Shown piece by piece: positions 36,948 through 47,933 of a stretch of 64,000 nucleotides of DNA. How positions within the stretch are numbered: the first letter of the stretch is position 1; every line of letters begins with the position of its first letter. The position numbers were made by a program, and so were the translations under genes. The notes under the pieces were generated by a model, which was given only the letters and a program-made list of their open reading frames with translations, ran no database searches and was not told where the DNA came from. The DNA is from Amyloporia xantha (Eukaryota; Basidiomycota; Agaricomycetes; Polyporales; Adustoporiaceae): contig JAYKKR010000002.1 of assembly GCA_036971615.1 (NCBI GenBank), positions 1,302,001 to 1,366,000 of the forward strand, written 5' to 3'.

Positions 36948-37436
36948 GATCTCACATAGGATGTTTTTCATGCTAACATTGTATGTCATGCCTGTTTACA
37001 GCATCCTCCTGCGGCCGTCCACTTTGTTAGTGATTTTGCGGCCAGTTCCTACCTCATCCAGGCCTGTATATGACGTATGCTGTTCTGTCCTCACAATATG
37101 ATGTCTTATGCAATGCAATGAATGTCTATGCTGTTCACGTAAATTTATGATACACTGGTGCTAAGTGAGCAGAAAAGGGTCCAGAGTATCAGCGTAGGTC
37201 TCTGCGCGTTCTAGGCGATGATGCGCAGGAGTGCAATGAAGCGAATCATTACGTCCCACCTGGAGAAGCACATGCAGAAAGGTCTTATTATTGTAGGTAA
37301 GGGTTGAAACTTATCTCTAAGATACGGTGCAGAAAGTACTGTGCTTACTTCGCGACAGACACGCGAAGAGCATAAGTACGTAAACAGGACCACGGGAATC
37401 CTTGAGGTGCTGGAAGGCGACAGGGAGCTCCAGGGG
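36948..37436. other. intergenic, convergent 3' ends
   Basis: 489 bp lie between the F-box gene (+) and the RsfS-type gene (-), whose stops face each other. Probably 3' untranslated sequence. No gene seen. Confidence 0.45.
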
Positions 37437-38221
37437 CTACCACTCCCGCTTCCGGTCTGGAAAGAACTTCTCCCTGGCCTCTCGGCCCACAATATGCACT
37501 GCGAACTCTCCGGCATCGATCATCGCCCACCCGTCGTCCACACGACGCTTCGAATTGGGCGGGAGGGGCAGCGGTGGTGCCGCTGTCAAGAGCTACAAAA
37601 CAGAACACACATCGCCGTCAGAAAATCAGAGGGACCTCCATGAATTACAGGTTCAATCACCGCCTTCCGGACAACACGCACGACCGACTCGATTGCCCCC
37701 CGCTTCTCCGTGCCCTCCTTCACCTTCGCAGCAAGTCAGCCACCGCACATGCGCATGAGATCCAGCCGACAGAAAAATCCACACACCTGCGCCAGGACGA
37801 TCCAGCTCCAAATCCCTCCTCCATGCTCGTACACGCCCTCCCCCGCGTACGTCCGCCCGCGTTTCCGCCGTCCCTTCGGCGCCGCATCCGGCAGTGGCGG
37901 GCCCACTTCGGTCGGAATCGGTTCCCGCACGACCAGCGTGCCCGGTTCGAGGTGCGGCGAGGTGCTCAGTGCTGCGCGGAGGTGGGCTATGGGGTGCGAA
38001 GCGGGTATGCTAGCGGGAAGAGGAGGGAGGGGTACTAGTTTGGAAGATTGCTGGGACACATTCTTGGTATTGCTGGTGCTCGGGAGGGTGTCGGAAGGGT
38101 CGACGAACCAAGGAATGGGGTTGTGGGAGGCAGGCGATGAGGAGGACGGTGCGGTGGACAAAGCTCGTCGCGCGAGGTCTAGACGCAGACGTCGTGAACA
38201 ACGAAGTCCAAAAGCCTGCAT
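37437..38221 (-). CDS. mitochondrial ribosome silencing factor (RsfS / ATP25 N-terminal type)
   Basis: The protein is about 217 aa. Exons (minus): 38221-37787, 37733-37671, 37592-37437; 218 codons with stop. It starts M-Q-A-F-G-L-R-C-S-R-R-L-R-L, a strong Arg-rich presequence. The middle has 'LSTSPHLEPGTLVVREPIP', then K-G-R-R-K-R-G-R. The C-terminal domain V-D-D-G-W-A-M-I-D-A-G-E-F-A-V-H-I with R-E-A-R-E-K-F-F is the end of the RsfS (DUF143) fold, where the V-H-x-F/I segment is characteristic. Bacterial RsfS and mitochondrial relatives (MALSU1; N-terminal part of yeast Atp25) bind ribosomal protein L14 and block subunit joining or assist large-subunit assembly. The family core looks slightly shortened. 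In-frame ATGs upstream exist but would displace the presequence. Confidence 0.75.
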
Positions 38222-38753
38222 TGTGATCGTGTGCTCTCGCAGTTGTCTACCCGACAAGAAGTTGAAGAGCTGAGAGCGGTGTGTCGCTGCGACTCGCAAA
38301 TGAATGAGCCCCGGGTGGGCAGAAAGGAGACGCTTGTGTGGAATTCTCGGCGGGCCACGTGCTCGCACTGCCATCAATCTTGACAGTGACGTTGCGCTAT
38401 CATAGAACGTTCGTTCCCGCGATTCTCTCGAGGCTTTGGTGGGCAATGGCATGATGGGTAGTCTGTTAATTAAGCACAGCAACAGCCCACAATTTACAGT
38501 TTATTTCTGCAATGCGCGCCGCCCGACTCGAACGAAGCGGCGGCAGGATTCCGAATCTGGCAAGTCCGTCGGTCAATGGCGGTCCGGCGCTTAATGCATG
38601 ACAGGACGTTATCACAAGCCTGGTTATACTTGGTTTATACCCACTTCAGTGCCGACCACTTACGCGCCCCAACGCCGCCTTTCCTGTCCTTCCTCTCATC
38701 TTGACGCCTAACGACCCGCACGAACAAGACCTCTGTGCAACGTCTGGACAGCG
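38222..38753. other. divergent intergenic region
   Basis: 532 bp lie between the RsfS-type gene (-) and SHR3 (+), both pointing away. Promoters for both are expected. I see no gene; the Arg/Ser-rich minus frame upstream of the RsfS start is treated as 5' leader. Confidence 0.45.
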
Positions 38754-39611
38754 ATGGCGGGCTTGCGGATGAGTGTTGTCGTGTGTGCAACAGCATTTTT
38801 ACTGGGTGCGTGTCGCGCTGCGGTGGCTGGGACGTGTACTGACGGCTCACTCTCACCCTCCATCTTCCGACTTCTATGCATGCATCCCTCCTATGACGTG
38901 CTGCTCTCTATCCATTCCCGTCCACAGGTCTTGTGTTCACCCACTGGATCGCCGACTCCCTGACGCTCTGGAAGTCGCCTGAGACGCAGACAGACGAGCG
39001 CCTCTGGACCGCCGCGACATACTACTCCGTGCTGTCGCGCATGCCCGCAGGGCTCGCATACATATACGGGACCGTGGCGCTCGTGGGCGGAGCGACGATC
39101 CTATGGAGTCTGCGTGACGGGCGCGCAGGAAATCTCATGTTCGACGGGGGCAGCATAAGTTCGTCTGCCCGCTCGCTACACTGCTCACCCCGCTGACCGC
39201 GTGCGTGCGTCCTGGCTCTAGTCTTGTACGGCTCGGCGATATACTCCTACATAAACACCGTCCTCCCCAGTGAGCAGCGACCCGCTACTCGCCGCACCGC
39301 CCTCGTCTAACACGCTTCATCCCCACCCACAGACATATTCGAGAACTTCACCTCCTTCCCCCCACCCGCCTCGTCGTCCGCACGTCCCCCTTCCCCCCGC
39401 CCTCCGCGCGCCCACGCTCGAGCTCGCCTCCTCGCACCTCGTCTGCAGCGTCGTGCTCACCGGCGTGCTCGCGCTGCAGGCGGGGCGGTGGTGGGCGGAG
39501 CAGGCGGACGTGGACGACGACGATGCGGTCGCAGGGGACGAGGGCGACGAGGACCGGGCGAAGACGCGAGAGGGCACGCCGGCGGCGGCGGAGACGAAGA
39601 AGACGAAGTGA
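38754..39611 (+). CDS. SHR3: SHR3-type ER packaging chaperone for amino-acid permeases
   Basis: The protein is 199 aa. Exons: 38754-38805, 38938-39158, 39222-39269, 39333-39611 (200 codons with stop). Four hydrophobic segments are visible: M-S-V-V-V-C-A-T-A-F-L-L; the one around A-G-L-A-Y-I-Y-G-T-V-A-L-V-G-G; F-x-Y-G-S-A-I-Y-S-Y-like I-L-Y-G-S-A-I-Y-S-Y-I; and 'LASSHLVCSVVLTGVLALQA'. Conserved marks T-H-W-x-A-D-S-L-T-L-W, G-N-L-M-F-D-G and A-S-S-H-L identify the Shr3 family. The hydrophilic C-terminal tail is acidic then basic and ends K-K-T-K, an exact dilysine ER-retrieval signal. Shr3 keeps amino-acid permeases folded and lets them enter COPII vesicles. Topology and KKXX agree with a cytosolic C-terminus. 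Confidence 0.92.
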
Positions 39612-40516
39612 GCGTGGCTTGTGCCGTGATGGGCGCCGGTTACAGGTTTGTGGGGCCGAGAAGCCCAGCCCAAGAGGAGGTGGGGCAAAAAAGCGAGGAC
39701 TTGATGATTTGGTCCGTGCGGCGCTGGGGCATTGTGCCTCGGGAGTGACCGCCTGTGGGCTATGTTAGCTTGTGCTCTATATCTAGTCTCCGTTAATCAG
39801 TCTGCTTACGTGCTGTATTTTCTTGCTTTTACTGAACAGATCTGTGGTTACGACAGTAGGGACATAGGAATAAACCTGATGGGTGCACCAGCGCGGCATG
39901 CAAAGCTTGCCCGCCGGAAGGCGGCAAATTCGGAAGGGAACTGTGCGCAACAGGAATCGATATCTGCGTCCCCCCCGTGCTGTTTCACTCGACATCTCAC
40001 AGCAGAGAACTCACAGCAGAGAAAGAGCGATCATCGTGATGAAAATCCGTCGTTACTTTGGCATAAGTAGTCAATAAATATATAATCAATACGGAGAGGC
40101 GCGCTTCCATCGAGTTCAGCCGTCTCCTTGAGATACAATATTGGCCCGACTCGGAACTAAGTTGTGGGTTAGGCTATCACTCGATCGATCCATGAAACTC
40201 TCGAGCTAATGAAACGGGGCCGGTCCTAATCCTGATCACTGCAGAGAACAGCGGCGCACCGCCCCTCACGTCGCTTCGTACACGACTGGCTTCTGAAGAT
40301 CCCCTTTCCGCGATTGCTGTGAACTGTACCGTCCCAGTCACATGCAACCACATCTCCATGCAGAGGCACACCCGAGCTGTCAACCTTGGTCTCCAATTCT
40401 GACATGTTCATGCTAATAAGTAACCTGCCAGTGGATCGAAGTACGGGTCATTTCGAGTAACAATACAGGTATTATCGATTCTGTTTCGCCGGGTATCAAC
40501 AGCGCGTCGCGCGCGT
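39612..40516. other. intergenic, no gene seen
   Basis: 905 bp hold the 3' regions of SHR3 (+) and the small gene (-). Short frames on both strands look like chance. AT content rises around 39770-40090, as expected for terminator and polyadenylation regions. Confidence 0.4.
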
Positions 40517-41138
40517 TTACTGCTTTCCCCAGACCGCCTCCTTGCCCGCCTGCTTGGTGGCCTCGTCGCCCGCGACGTGGCCATATGCCATCTTCGCTGC
40601 GCCCGCTGCAACACCGGCTGCGCTTGCCGCGTAGGACGACGCGGTGCTGGCCACGCCCGACGCTGTCGGTGCCCAGCTCGAGCCCGCGTTCGCGCCGCTC
40701 GAGGCGTTCGCCCAGCCGTCAGCTGTGCGTAGGTCAGCACGACTCGGACATCAGACCGTCAGTATGCAGACTTGCACGCACCCTTGTTGGAATCCTCGTT
40801 GAGCGGGTCGATGTTTGCGGACTCGATGATGCCCGGGCGGCCCTCGACAACACCGGCGGTCTTGCTGAAGTTCTTCGCGGCCTGGCGGTCGCCGTCGAAG
40901 TTGGTGGCGGCGCCAGCACCGCGCTCGTCGGTGGTGGGGTCGGTTACCTGTTATGTCGAGTTGAAAACGTAAGCGGCGGTCAGTAAGACATCAATGAGAC
41001 AGTGTGGGGTAGCGAACGCACAAAGTTGGAGCCGAGGGGGTCGGCGTGTGTGGAAGAGGTGGTGGGGTTGGCGACGCCGGGGTAGTGGTCGACGCCTTTG
41101 TTACCGCCGAGGGTGAGGTCTTTGTCGTTGAGAGACAT
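40517..41138 (-). CDS. small hydrophilic LEA-like protein
   Basis: ATG is at 41136-41138 and the stop TAA at 40517-40519, with three exons. The N-terminus reads M-S-L-N-D-K-D-L-T-L-G-G-N-K-G; then come V-T-D-P-T-T-D-E-R-G-A-G-A-A and 'NFSKTAGVVEGRPGIIESAN', and the end is an Ala/Gly/Ser-rich amphipathic stretch with repeated A-S-x-A-x-x-A units. The protein is highly hydrophilic, without Cys, signal peptide or membrane span. Composition and pattern resemble small stress-related, LEA-like fungal proteins, but I cannot name a family. A stress role is inference only. Confidence 0.65.
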
Positions 41139-42747
41139 GATGAGGTCGTGAATGTGAGATGAGATAATTGAGTGGGTGAAGTGGTGAGTGAGCCGGGGAG
41201 GTCGCGATGAGGAGATAGTTATATACGCGTTGCTGTCGGGGCTTGGAGTGGGACAAGTGGGGTGGGCGTCGTCCGCTCGCCGTCAGCTGCCTCTGTGACG
41301 TCAGTTGCCCGGTTTGGTATCAAGCCTGCCTATCTGGGAGGGATGTGCAACCTAGATGCGATCGGATCCTGCCATAGAATTAAAGGCCTCATAGGGCACC
41401 GTCATGACGAGATGTCCATCTCTATGGCGGCTTAGCTCATACACGGGTTTGTGATACCATGCAATGCTATTGTACACAGCGGGGCGACTACTCACCGCGA
41501 CATGCCATATCAGCCTTGTCATACCGAACGGGTTCAGTCGTCCTATACTCTGACACTACACCCATCGCCAATCGATCAAGTTTTAAATAAAATAATGAGG
41601 ATAAAGGAGCGCATAAATGCCCCTGTCGACTTTGTCAAAACCTAGAGGCAGTGAAACACCTCACCATCTATGTAGGAAGTTTCAGCCCTAATTACCGTTT
41701 CCCAGACTATATTACTAGTGGTACTAGAATAGAGGAGCCTGCTTTCCGCGTTCCCATCTTTATCGGCGCCGTGTTGAGGTTCGACTCCTACGGTAGACAG
41801 CATCCTACCAAGCTGCCAACTTGAGTGAACAAGTGGTATTGGGCGCTTACTTTATTTAACTGTGCGCCTAATGTTCAAGCCACTCTCATTTCTACATCCA
41901 ATGATCCACTACTGTAAGTTCGCATACACGAGGGAGACAGTGACCTGTCTCGCTCAAACGGCTAGGAGTGATCCATGTATCTGAAGTTTCAAAGTTCAAA
42001 TGTTCACGAACAGCAGCATATGCACTGCGCCAAAAAAATTCGCTCTTCAGCTGCAGGGTGACCTTTTCGGCCCCGCGCTGTGGCAATATGGCATCCAACT
42101 GACAATAGCATCTCCCGGGGAAACACCAACAATTTAACAACGCCCCTCAGCGGCCCTGGGTACACCATCGTCTATTTGAAAGGCTTGGCTTCGGAGAAAG
42201 ACCGACGAGCGCAACCGCGACGATACAGAGAGGAGAGGAGAGTGGGAGTCTGGGAGGAGGAGCGCAGAAGAAATGCATCCCACTTCCGAGTTCCAGCGTC
42301 TTTGTCTTCCGACAGCCACGGGCCCGAGAGTTGAGAGGTATGACTCGAGACAACAGTCTGAGCTCGGTCGTTCCGTTGATTTGGTGTGGAGGAGTGCCTA
42401 GGAAGTGCTACAAATGACGGCGGCCTGCCGGTCGCCCAGCTCTCATCACAGCGCTCCAAACTACGCTTTTCTCAGTGGCGGACAGACCGGATATCAATGG
42501 CATGAGGAAGGCAACGGCAGAGCGCCATGGGCGTCAAGAAGCCAGAGGACCAACGTTCGTGATTCCTGTCCACTCATACCTCGATTCCACCACTGCGACA
42601 AAGGTGAGCAAATGCCGAGAGGTAGTCGTCGTCCATGTGAGGAGCTTGACTCAGCGACTCAGGCTGGGGCGGGCGGGCGGTCCACAAATCGTCATAATGC
42701 TGGAGGAGGCTGGCGCGTCTAGGACGCGCCTGAACTCGCCTGATCTC

Positions 42748-42861
42748 TCTGAGACGTCTGGCGCATCTGCTTTGTGAGAGGCCGCTCAGAGCCTATTAGC
42801 CCTTCCAGACCCGGCGCCGCCATCTAGAAAGCTCTGGTTCAAGCACGCCAGACGTTTCAGA
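42748..42861. repeat. imperfect inverted repeat
   Basis: The 16-nt arm at 42748-42763 (TCTGAGACGTCTGGCG) and the reverse complement of 42846-42861 differ at one position. The spacer is 82 nt. It could form a hairpin in RNA or be a relic of a small inverted-repeat element; no target-site duplication is apparent. Confidence 0.5.
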
Positions 42862-43559
42862 CGGAACTGGCGTTTTGCTGATCAAGTTGCGAGCGGTTCG
42901 CCATCGTGAACAATCTCATAGGAATCGGCGCCTGGAATCCAGGGGAATCCGAGCAGTTGGGCCAGTGACTACTAGTAGCACTGGATAAGCTGAAGGCGAC
43001 ACAAGACAAATCACTCTGGGAGGTTCAACAGGCACGGTTCTCGTTGGTGTTGATGGTCCATGGAACACAACATGTGTAAGTTGACATGGTTGAGAAAGCA
43101 ATGTGCGTGGGGTTTAGCGTCATTCGAAAGGCTTCAAGGCGGTGATCGCAGAGACGAGATCTGTCAAAACTCTGTGAAACTATCCATCGAGCAATACCTA
43201 TTGACCGAACACTAATTTATCACAGATCAAGAGGCGGCGTCTATGGGAATGGATACAAAACGGTCAGTATGTGTGTAATCTGAGATTCAACCATAAGAAC
43301 AACGCCTGCGTTTGTCTGCGTGTTCAAGTTCCTCCGGCGCTCTGGGACTAGGCGCTGCAGACTTGACAATCGTCTAACCAGTTCCAGCAGGTAAGTACTC
43401 AACATCATGCGCGTCTTTGCCACAATTTTACTTTCCAGAGCAGTATCTGTGTTGACGACGTGACAACAGGTACGCAGTCCAGAGACACACCGCATTCATA
43501 AGGGAATTATTATGGTCTTACTTCCAAAACACGGGCGCTGTCCCTCTGAGTGGAAAACA

Positions 43560-43567
43560 TATATAAT
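43560..43567 (+). promoter_or_regulatory. TATA box of RlpA-like gene
   Basis: TATATAAT lies 49 bp upstream of the ATG at 43609. This distance suits a TATA box with a very short 5' leader. Assigned from sequence and position only. Confidence 0.45.
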
Positions 43568-43608
43568 GACCAGCAATACCGCTTGGAACAGACATCCGCT
43601 GCTGCACC

Positions 43609-44255
43609 ATGTTCAAGCTCTTCGCCCTGCTCTCCCTCGCACTCCCCCTAGCGGCGAACGCCCACGTCGTCGCGCGCGGCGAGGGCACTGACCTCGCTCG
43701 CCGGCAGTCTTACTCCGACGCCAGATTCACCTATTATGCGGTTGGACTGTGAGTCGCCCACCGGGCACTGTCTGTCGTCGACGAGCTCTGACCGCCCGTG
43801 TATGCTCAGAGGCGCGTGTGGAGAGACCAGCCAGCCAAGCGACTTCGTGCGTGTCTTTTCTTGCTCCCTACTGCTTCTGCCAGGATCCACGGCTGACTTG
43901 GACACGTCCACATCGGCAGGTCGTCGCGCTCGATGCTGATGTAAGTGTGGTGCTAGCTCACCGTCGGTCGTGCGCATGCGCTCACGCTCACGCACACCAT
44001 GCAGCTCTACGACTCCGGGTCGGAATGCTTCAAGACCATCACCATCAGCGCCAACGGCAAGTCGACGACGGCGACCATCGTGGACGACGTGCGTGTCTCT
44101 CTGTCCGTGACTCCCCCTTCCTGCTCTGATCGTCGCGCCCCATGCAGTGTCCCGGCTGTCCGTACGGCGGCCTCGACCTGTCCGAGGGCCTGTTCGAGTT
44201 TTTCGCCCCTCTGTCTGAAGGCGTCATATACGGCGACTGGTCGTACAATAACTGA
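43609..44255 (+). CDS. small secreted RlpA-like double-psi beta-barrel protein
   Basis: The protein is 129 aa. Exons: 43609-43748, 43810-43846, 43920-43940, 44005-44088, 44148-44255 (130 codons with stop). A signal peptide (M-F-K-L-F-A-L-L-S-L-A-L-P-L-A-A-N-A) is followed by a short Arg-rich pro-like piece. The barrel shows A-V-G-L-G-A-C-G, V-A-L-D-A, L-Y-D-S-G-S-E-C, then D-D-C-P-G-C-P-Y-G-G-L-D-L-S and G-V-I-Y-G-D-W-S-Y-N at the end. These are the marks of fungal RlpA-like / expansin-related single-domain proteins, with the expected cysteines. They are secreted and small; some bind cell-wall glycans or inhibit proteases, but activity here is unknown. The catalytic Asp of lytic family-45-type barrels may be D-L within C-P-Y-G-G-L-D, which is not proof of lytic action. 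Confidence 0.88.
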
Positions 44256-44898
44256 TATGGGCGTTCAAGTTTGACCATGGCGTAGAGCGTCGAATATGTC
44301 CAGTTTCTCGATAGATATTTCCGAGAGGTCCTTACTCGCGTATTATATATATATCGCTATGTTATTCAAGCACACCCATGCACGGCGTGATGCCCACTAG
44401 TATCCTGGCCCTGCCTGAGATTCCGTGTGTCCGGCTGCCGCCATTGACTGCAAGAAAACCTTTGCGGCCGAGCTCGCCCGGGTCCCGGGACCCAGACAAG
44501 TTCCCGAACTGGCGACGGCACTTCAGGCAGTACTAGCGGCCAATTCTGTAGTAGGAGCTGCAATAAGCCGTAAGAGTAAGGGCCTCGACCGAATTTGGCC
44601 TTGCACGCCGCTGAAAACCCACTGAAGACCCAGATACAGGGGCGGTTCAAAAATGGAGGCCAGTATTAGTGTGTGCTGTGTGTTCAATTTTAAAGAGTGC
44701 CTTGAGGCTTATCGTCACTCTGATCTCGGTGCCTTTTAATTTTGGATGGGCACTTGCCTGTGAGGAGCGGGACGGAAACATGAAGGAGAGGAGATGAGTT
44801 TTTTACATCCAAGAAGAAATCCATTTCATACAGTATGGCTCTATATGTAATACCCGACAGATGGTTTCAACATATCTTCAATGTGGCAATCACTTAAA
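44256..44898. other. intergenic, convergent 3' ends
   Basis: 643 bp lie between the RlpA-like gene and RAD18. A short (TA)n run occurs at about 44341-44353. Nothing else noted. Confidence 0.45.
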
Positions 44899-46761
44899 CT
44901 AGCTCTCGTCGCTATCACTCACGACGACCGGTTCATCGCTCTCACTCTGTGCCCCAATCTCTTCCTCAGCTGCCTCCCGCTTTATATCTGGACTCGAATC
45001 CACGGTCCCTGTCTCGGTCTTCGGCCCCGCTCTCGTCCGTCGCGCGTCTTCCACCAACTGTGCAAAATGCGCTTTGTGTGCCGCCTACAAACACACCTAA
45101 GTCAGTCGACGAAGTTGATTGAAGCAGATGCGCACGAACCTGATACGCTTTCGTGTCGGTCACGGCAATCTTTTTCCCCGTACCCAGCCCTAATCCGGAG
45201 CCAGTCGAAGGCCCGGCCCGTAGCGTTTCCTCCCACCGCCGCAAGTCCCGCCGGAGCTGCTCGCGTGACCGCCGGTCAGCGGGTGCACGGTCGATGTTCG
45301 CATTATAGAGCGTCACCCATCTGTGTCAGATTGTACGGTCAGCGTCTATTCATCTCGCTGTTAGCAGGATAGTGTATATGCCGGAAAAGAGGCCACAAGG
45401 AGAACTGAAGTGATAGGGTCGAGGGGGAGAGGGGGAATAAAAGTCTCACTTCTGATGCCGCTTGACCCATGCGGCACGATCTCCCGTCGTAGGCAATTCA
45501 TGCTCTTGCAGGAGCTCCAGGATTCGCTTGTCCTTGAGAGGGTGATATGAGACCTTTGGCAAATACCCCTCTTCGAACAGCTCCGACTTTGCCCTAAAAT
45601 AAACATGACGAGCATTAGCATACTCAAAAATCGGAATCATGCGCAGTTGCGTTAGACAACAGAAACGTGCAGAACTCACCGCTCCTTTTCCTTCGGCCTC
45701 CGTGAGGACGGGCCGCCTGTGCCTCCGCCGCCGAGGATCTTGGACCACTCCTGCTTCTGTTTGCCTTTATGCCCTGAGTGCTGTCTCGTATGCCCTGACG
45801 AGGAAGGCCCCGCAGAGGAAGACGAAGCAATAGTGGTGGAAAATACACGGCACTTGCTGTCAATGTGCTGGTTAATGACGTCGAACGGGACGCGCTTCTG
45901 ACACATGGGACACTCGACAGGCGTCGCTAGAGATGTCAGGCATCAATGTCAGCATTGATCATAAATTTAACGAGTAACGTGCGGAGAAAGCTTACGCGGA
46001 GGTGACTTCGGCGCAACTGGCGATTTAGGGGTCACGCTGTCCGTTTCTTGTCGGATGAGATCAACATTTATCTCCTCTACTGCCAGAATAAGCTTCTGAA
46101 GTTAACAAGCACACCGTATGCCGACCTTTGACCGTGACGGTTTTGAGAAAATGTCTCGAAGGACGCGATACAATCTGCACCTCATCGTCCGAGCTGTGTT
46201 CAGATGACTGTTTCAGTCTCTTGCGCGGTCGCTCTGTCGGGCTGTCCAAGGCGCTGCCAATACTAGCACCAGTGACTGGAGCATTTGGCGTCTGCTGCCT
46301 TGCTTCCTCTTGCACGAGTCGCAAGACAAGTTCTCTGCCGGGGCTGTCTCAGGGGCGTTCTGACATAGTCTCTTGCGTGCACATGCGCTCACCTCGCTTC
46401 TGACCAGGCCTTCACAGCGCTTTCCATCGCCGTATTCTTTCTCATATGAGTATCGGATGCGGTCTGACGACATTTTGGACATTCCTGCTTTTCGGCTAGA
46501 GCATCCCGTAGGCACTGTCAAAGTATCAAGTATCCCTTTCAGCCTCGCTATGGTTCGCGCGAAGCAAGGAAGGCAACTCACAAGGGAGCAGAAACAATGG
46601 CCACAGTTCAGCGTCATGGGTGCAAGGTAGAACTCCTGACAGATGTCGCACCGCAAAGCTTCGTCTAGTTGGCGTAGGCCGGGGGCAACTTCTGGGGGCG
46701 GGAAATCGAGCGGGTCGTGAACGTTGACGTTGAATAGCGTTTGTAAATCATTATTTGTCAT
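44899..46761 (-). CDS. RAD18: RAD18-type postreplication-repair E3 ubiquitin ligase
   Basis: ATG is at 46759-46761 and the stop TAG at 44899-44901, with several introns. The domain order is that of RAD18. First is an N-terminal RING: R-C-D-I-C-Q-E-F-Y, T-L-N-C-G-H-C-F-C-S-L, then C-L-R-D-A-L-A and E-C-P-K-C-R. Next is a UBZ-type finger, C-P-M-C-Q-K-R-V-P-F-D-V-I-N-Q-H-I-D-S-K-C. Then comes a SAP domain, L-L-Q-E-H-E-L-P-T-T-G-D-R-A-A-W-V-K-R-H. A helical tail with Y-N-A-N-I-D-R and an acidic end (S-D-E-P-V-V-V-S-D-S-D-E-S) follow. With RAD6 it monoubiquitinates PCNA at stalled forks, starting DNA-damage tolerance. It is divergent from the small gene at 47055 (293 bp). Confidence 0.95.
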
Positions 46762-47054
46762 AATTCTAACTTTTAAAGTGGAGAAATGAAGAGGCTGCGC
46801 TCGCCGGCGTGAGGGTCAACAGCACAAGGCTGGCAGTATGAAGGCAAGCCATGGTCGAGTAGATCGCGCTCACCAGGCGCGTCGCGTGTGACAGAGTGTG
46901 ACAGACGCGTCTCATTGGGGCACGTGAAAGCTGTTATCCGCGTTCCTCAGGTCGCAGGTACTCCGAGCATGTTCACGTACATCATCCAGGACTCGCAGCT
47001 GCATCTGGACCGGCTCTGACTATTTGTCTTTCCTGATTAAATTTCTTACGCGAT

Positions 47055-47654
47055 ATGTCCTGGCTACCTACCGCCTCTGGTCGTCTTACACACGCGCGCA
47101 ACGTACAGGGCCGACGATTCAAACACTCAGACGCGATAATCCCCGCGCTCGTCGCTGTCCTGCTCTTCCTGATGGTCATGCTACACCCACCACAACGCTC
47201 AATGCGTAGGACAAGCACATCGAGTCCTGTGATGACAACCGTCACCCGCGATCCTATGGCGACTCCGGATGGGAGGTGGAAGCTCCTGCGTCAAACCCTA
47301 CACACCGACTTTCACAATCTAGACTCGGTTCTAGAGGAGCCATCAATCATGCATGCTTCGGGCCCACCTTTAGCTATTGGGAAAGCAAGACCTCATCTGG
47401 CATCCCGCATCGACTTACGCCGGCGATCTTCCGGCTCGTCTTCGTCCTCTGGTACAGGCTCGGAATCAGACCAGTCTCAGTTACCGCTCCACCTCACGCC
47501 CGATTCCATGGAGGATGGAGGTCAGGGTCGCAGTGTCGCAACATCAATCAAGGATCTAGCTGCTTCGTTCCGAACCGCTGCCCTTGCGGACAAGGACGAC
47601 GACCAGCGACCTGGAGAGAAACAGAGCAAGAAGGGAAGAAGACCGAGGTCCTGA
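47055..47654 (+). CDS. hypothetical single-pass membrane protein
   Basis: A single 199-residue frame runs from ATG 47055. The N-terminus is basic, followed by one hydrophobic helix of about 20 residues (I-I-P-A-L-V-A-V-L-L-F-L-M-V-M-L). The remainder is hydrophilic: 'TLHTDFHNLDSVLEEPSIMH', a Ser/Gly run and a Lys/Arg-rich end. The basic side before the helix suggests the N-terminus faces the cytosol (type II), with most of the chain lumenal or, if reversed, cytosolic. No family recognised. It lies between RAD18 (divergent) and NOT4 (convergent, 279 bp). A missed intron is possible. Confidence 0.5.
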   Translation: MSWLPTASGRLTHARNVQGRRFKHSDAIIPALVAVLLFLMVMLHPPQRSMRRTSTSSPVMTTVTRDPMATPDGRWKLLRQTLHTDFHNLDSVLEEPSIMHASGPPLAIGKARPHLASRIDLRRRSSGSSSSSGTGSESDQSQLPLHLTPDSMEDGGQGRSVATSIKDLAASFRTAALADKDDDQRPGEKQSKKGRRPRS

Positions 47655-47933
47655 TGGCCGACAGGCTATGGGCGCAATCATTGAGCGCACGGTGCTCACC
47701 GACATCTTTTTGAATGTCGGTCTTAGAAGTTGGCTTGCGCGCAGCCTCCCTACCGCAGGAGTGATCTGAACTTCGGAGAGCACACTAGTAGTTGAATCGG
47801 CATAATTCTGATGCATTCCGCGAACACTGCTGTACTTGTATCGAAAGAATAATTGTAACATATTTAGGAATTGTACTTTTGTATCTCCTGTGATTTCCTG
47901 CTGCCTTCGCCTACTCCATGGCAATGCACCATC

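Larger units (their letters stand above)
41139..43608. other. 2.4-kb gene-poor region
   Basis: I find no supported gene. Open frames at 42405-42777 (+) lack recognisable features, and splice-like sites do not line up. One imperfect inverted repeat (42748-42763 with 42846-42861) is listed separately. The last ~200 bp should carry the promoter of the RlpA-like gene. Confidence 0.4.

Noticed and set aside
36883..38038. Plus-strand frames over the RsfS-type gene
   Set aside because: They overlap the well-supported minus-strand exons whose joins give the conserved V-D-D-G-W-A-M-I-D segment.
41750..41815. tRNA-like T-arm sequence GGTTCGACTCC
   Set aside because: No matching acceptor, D-arm or anticodon arm could be drawn around it.
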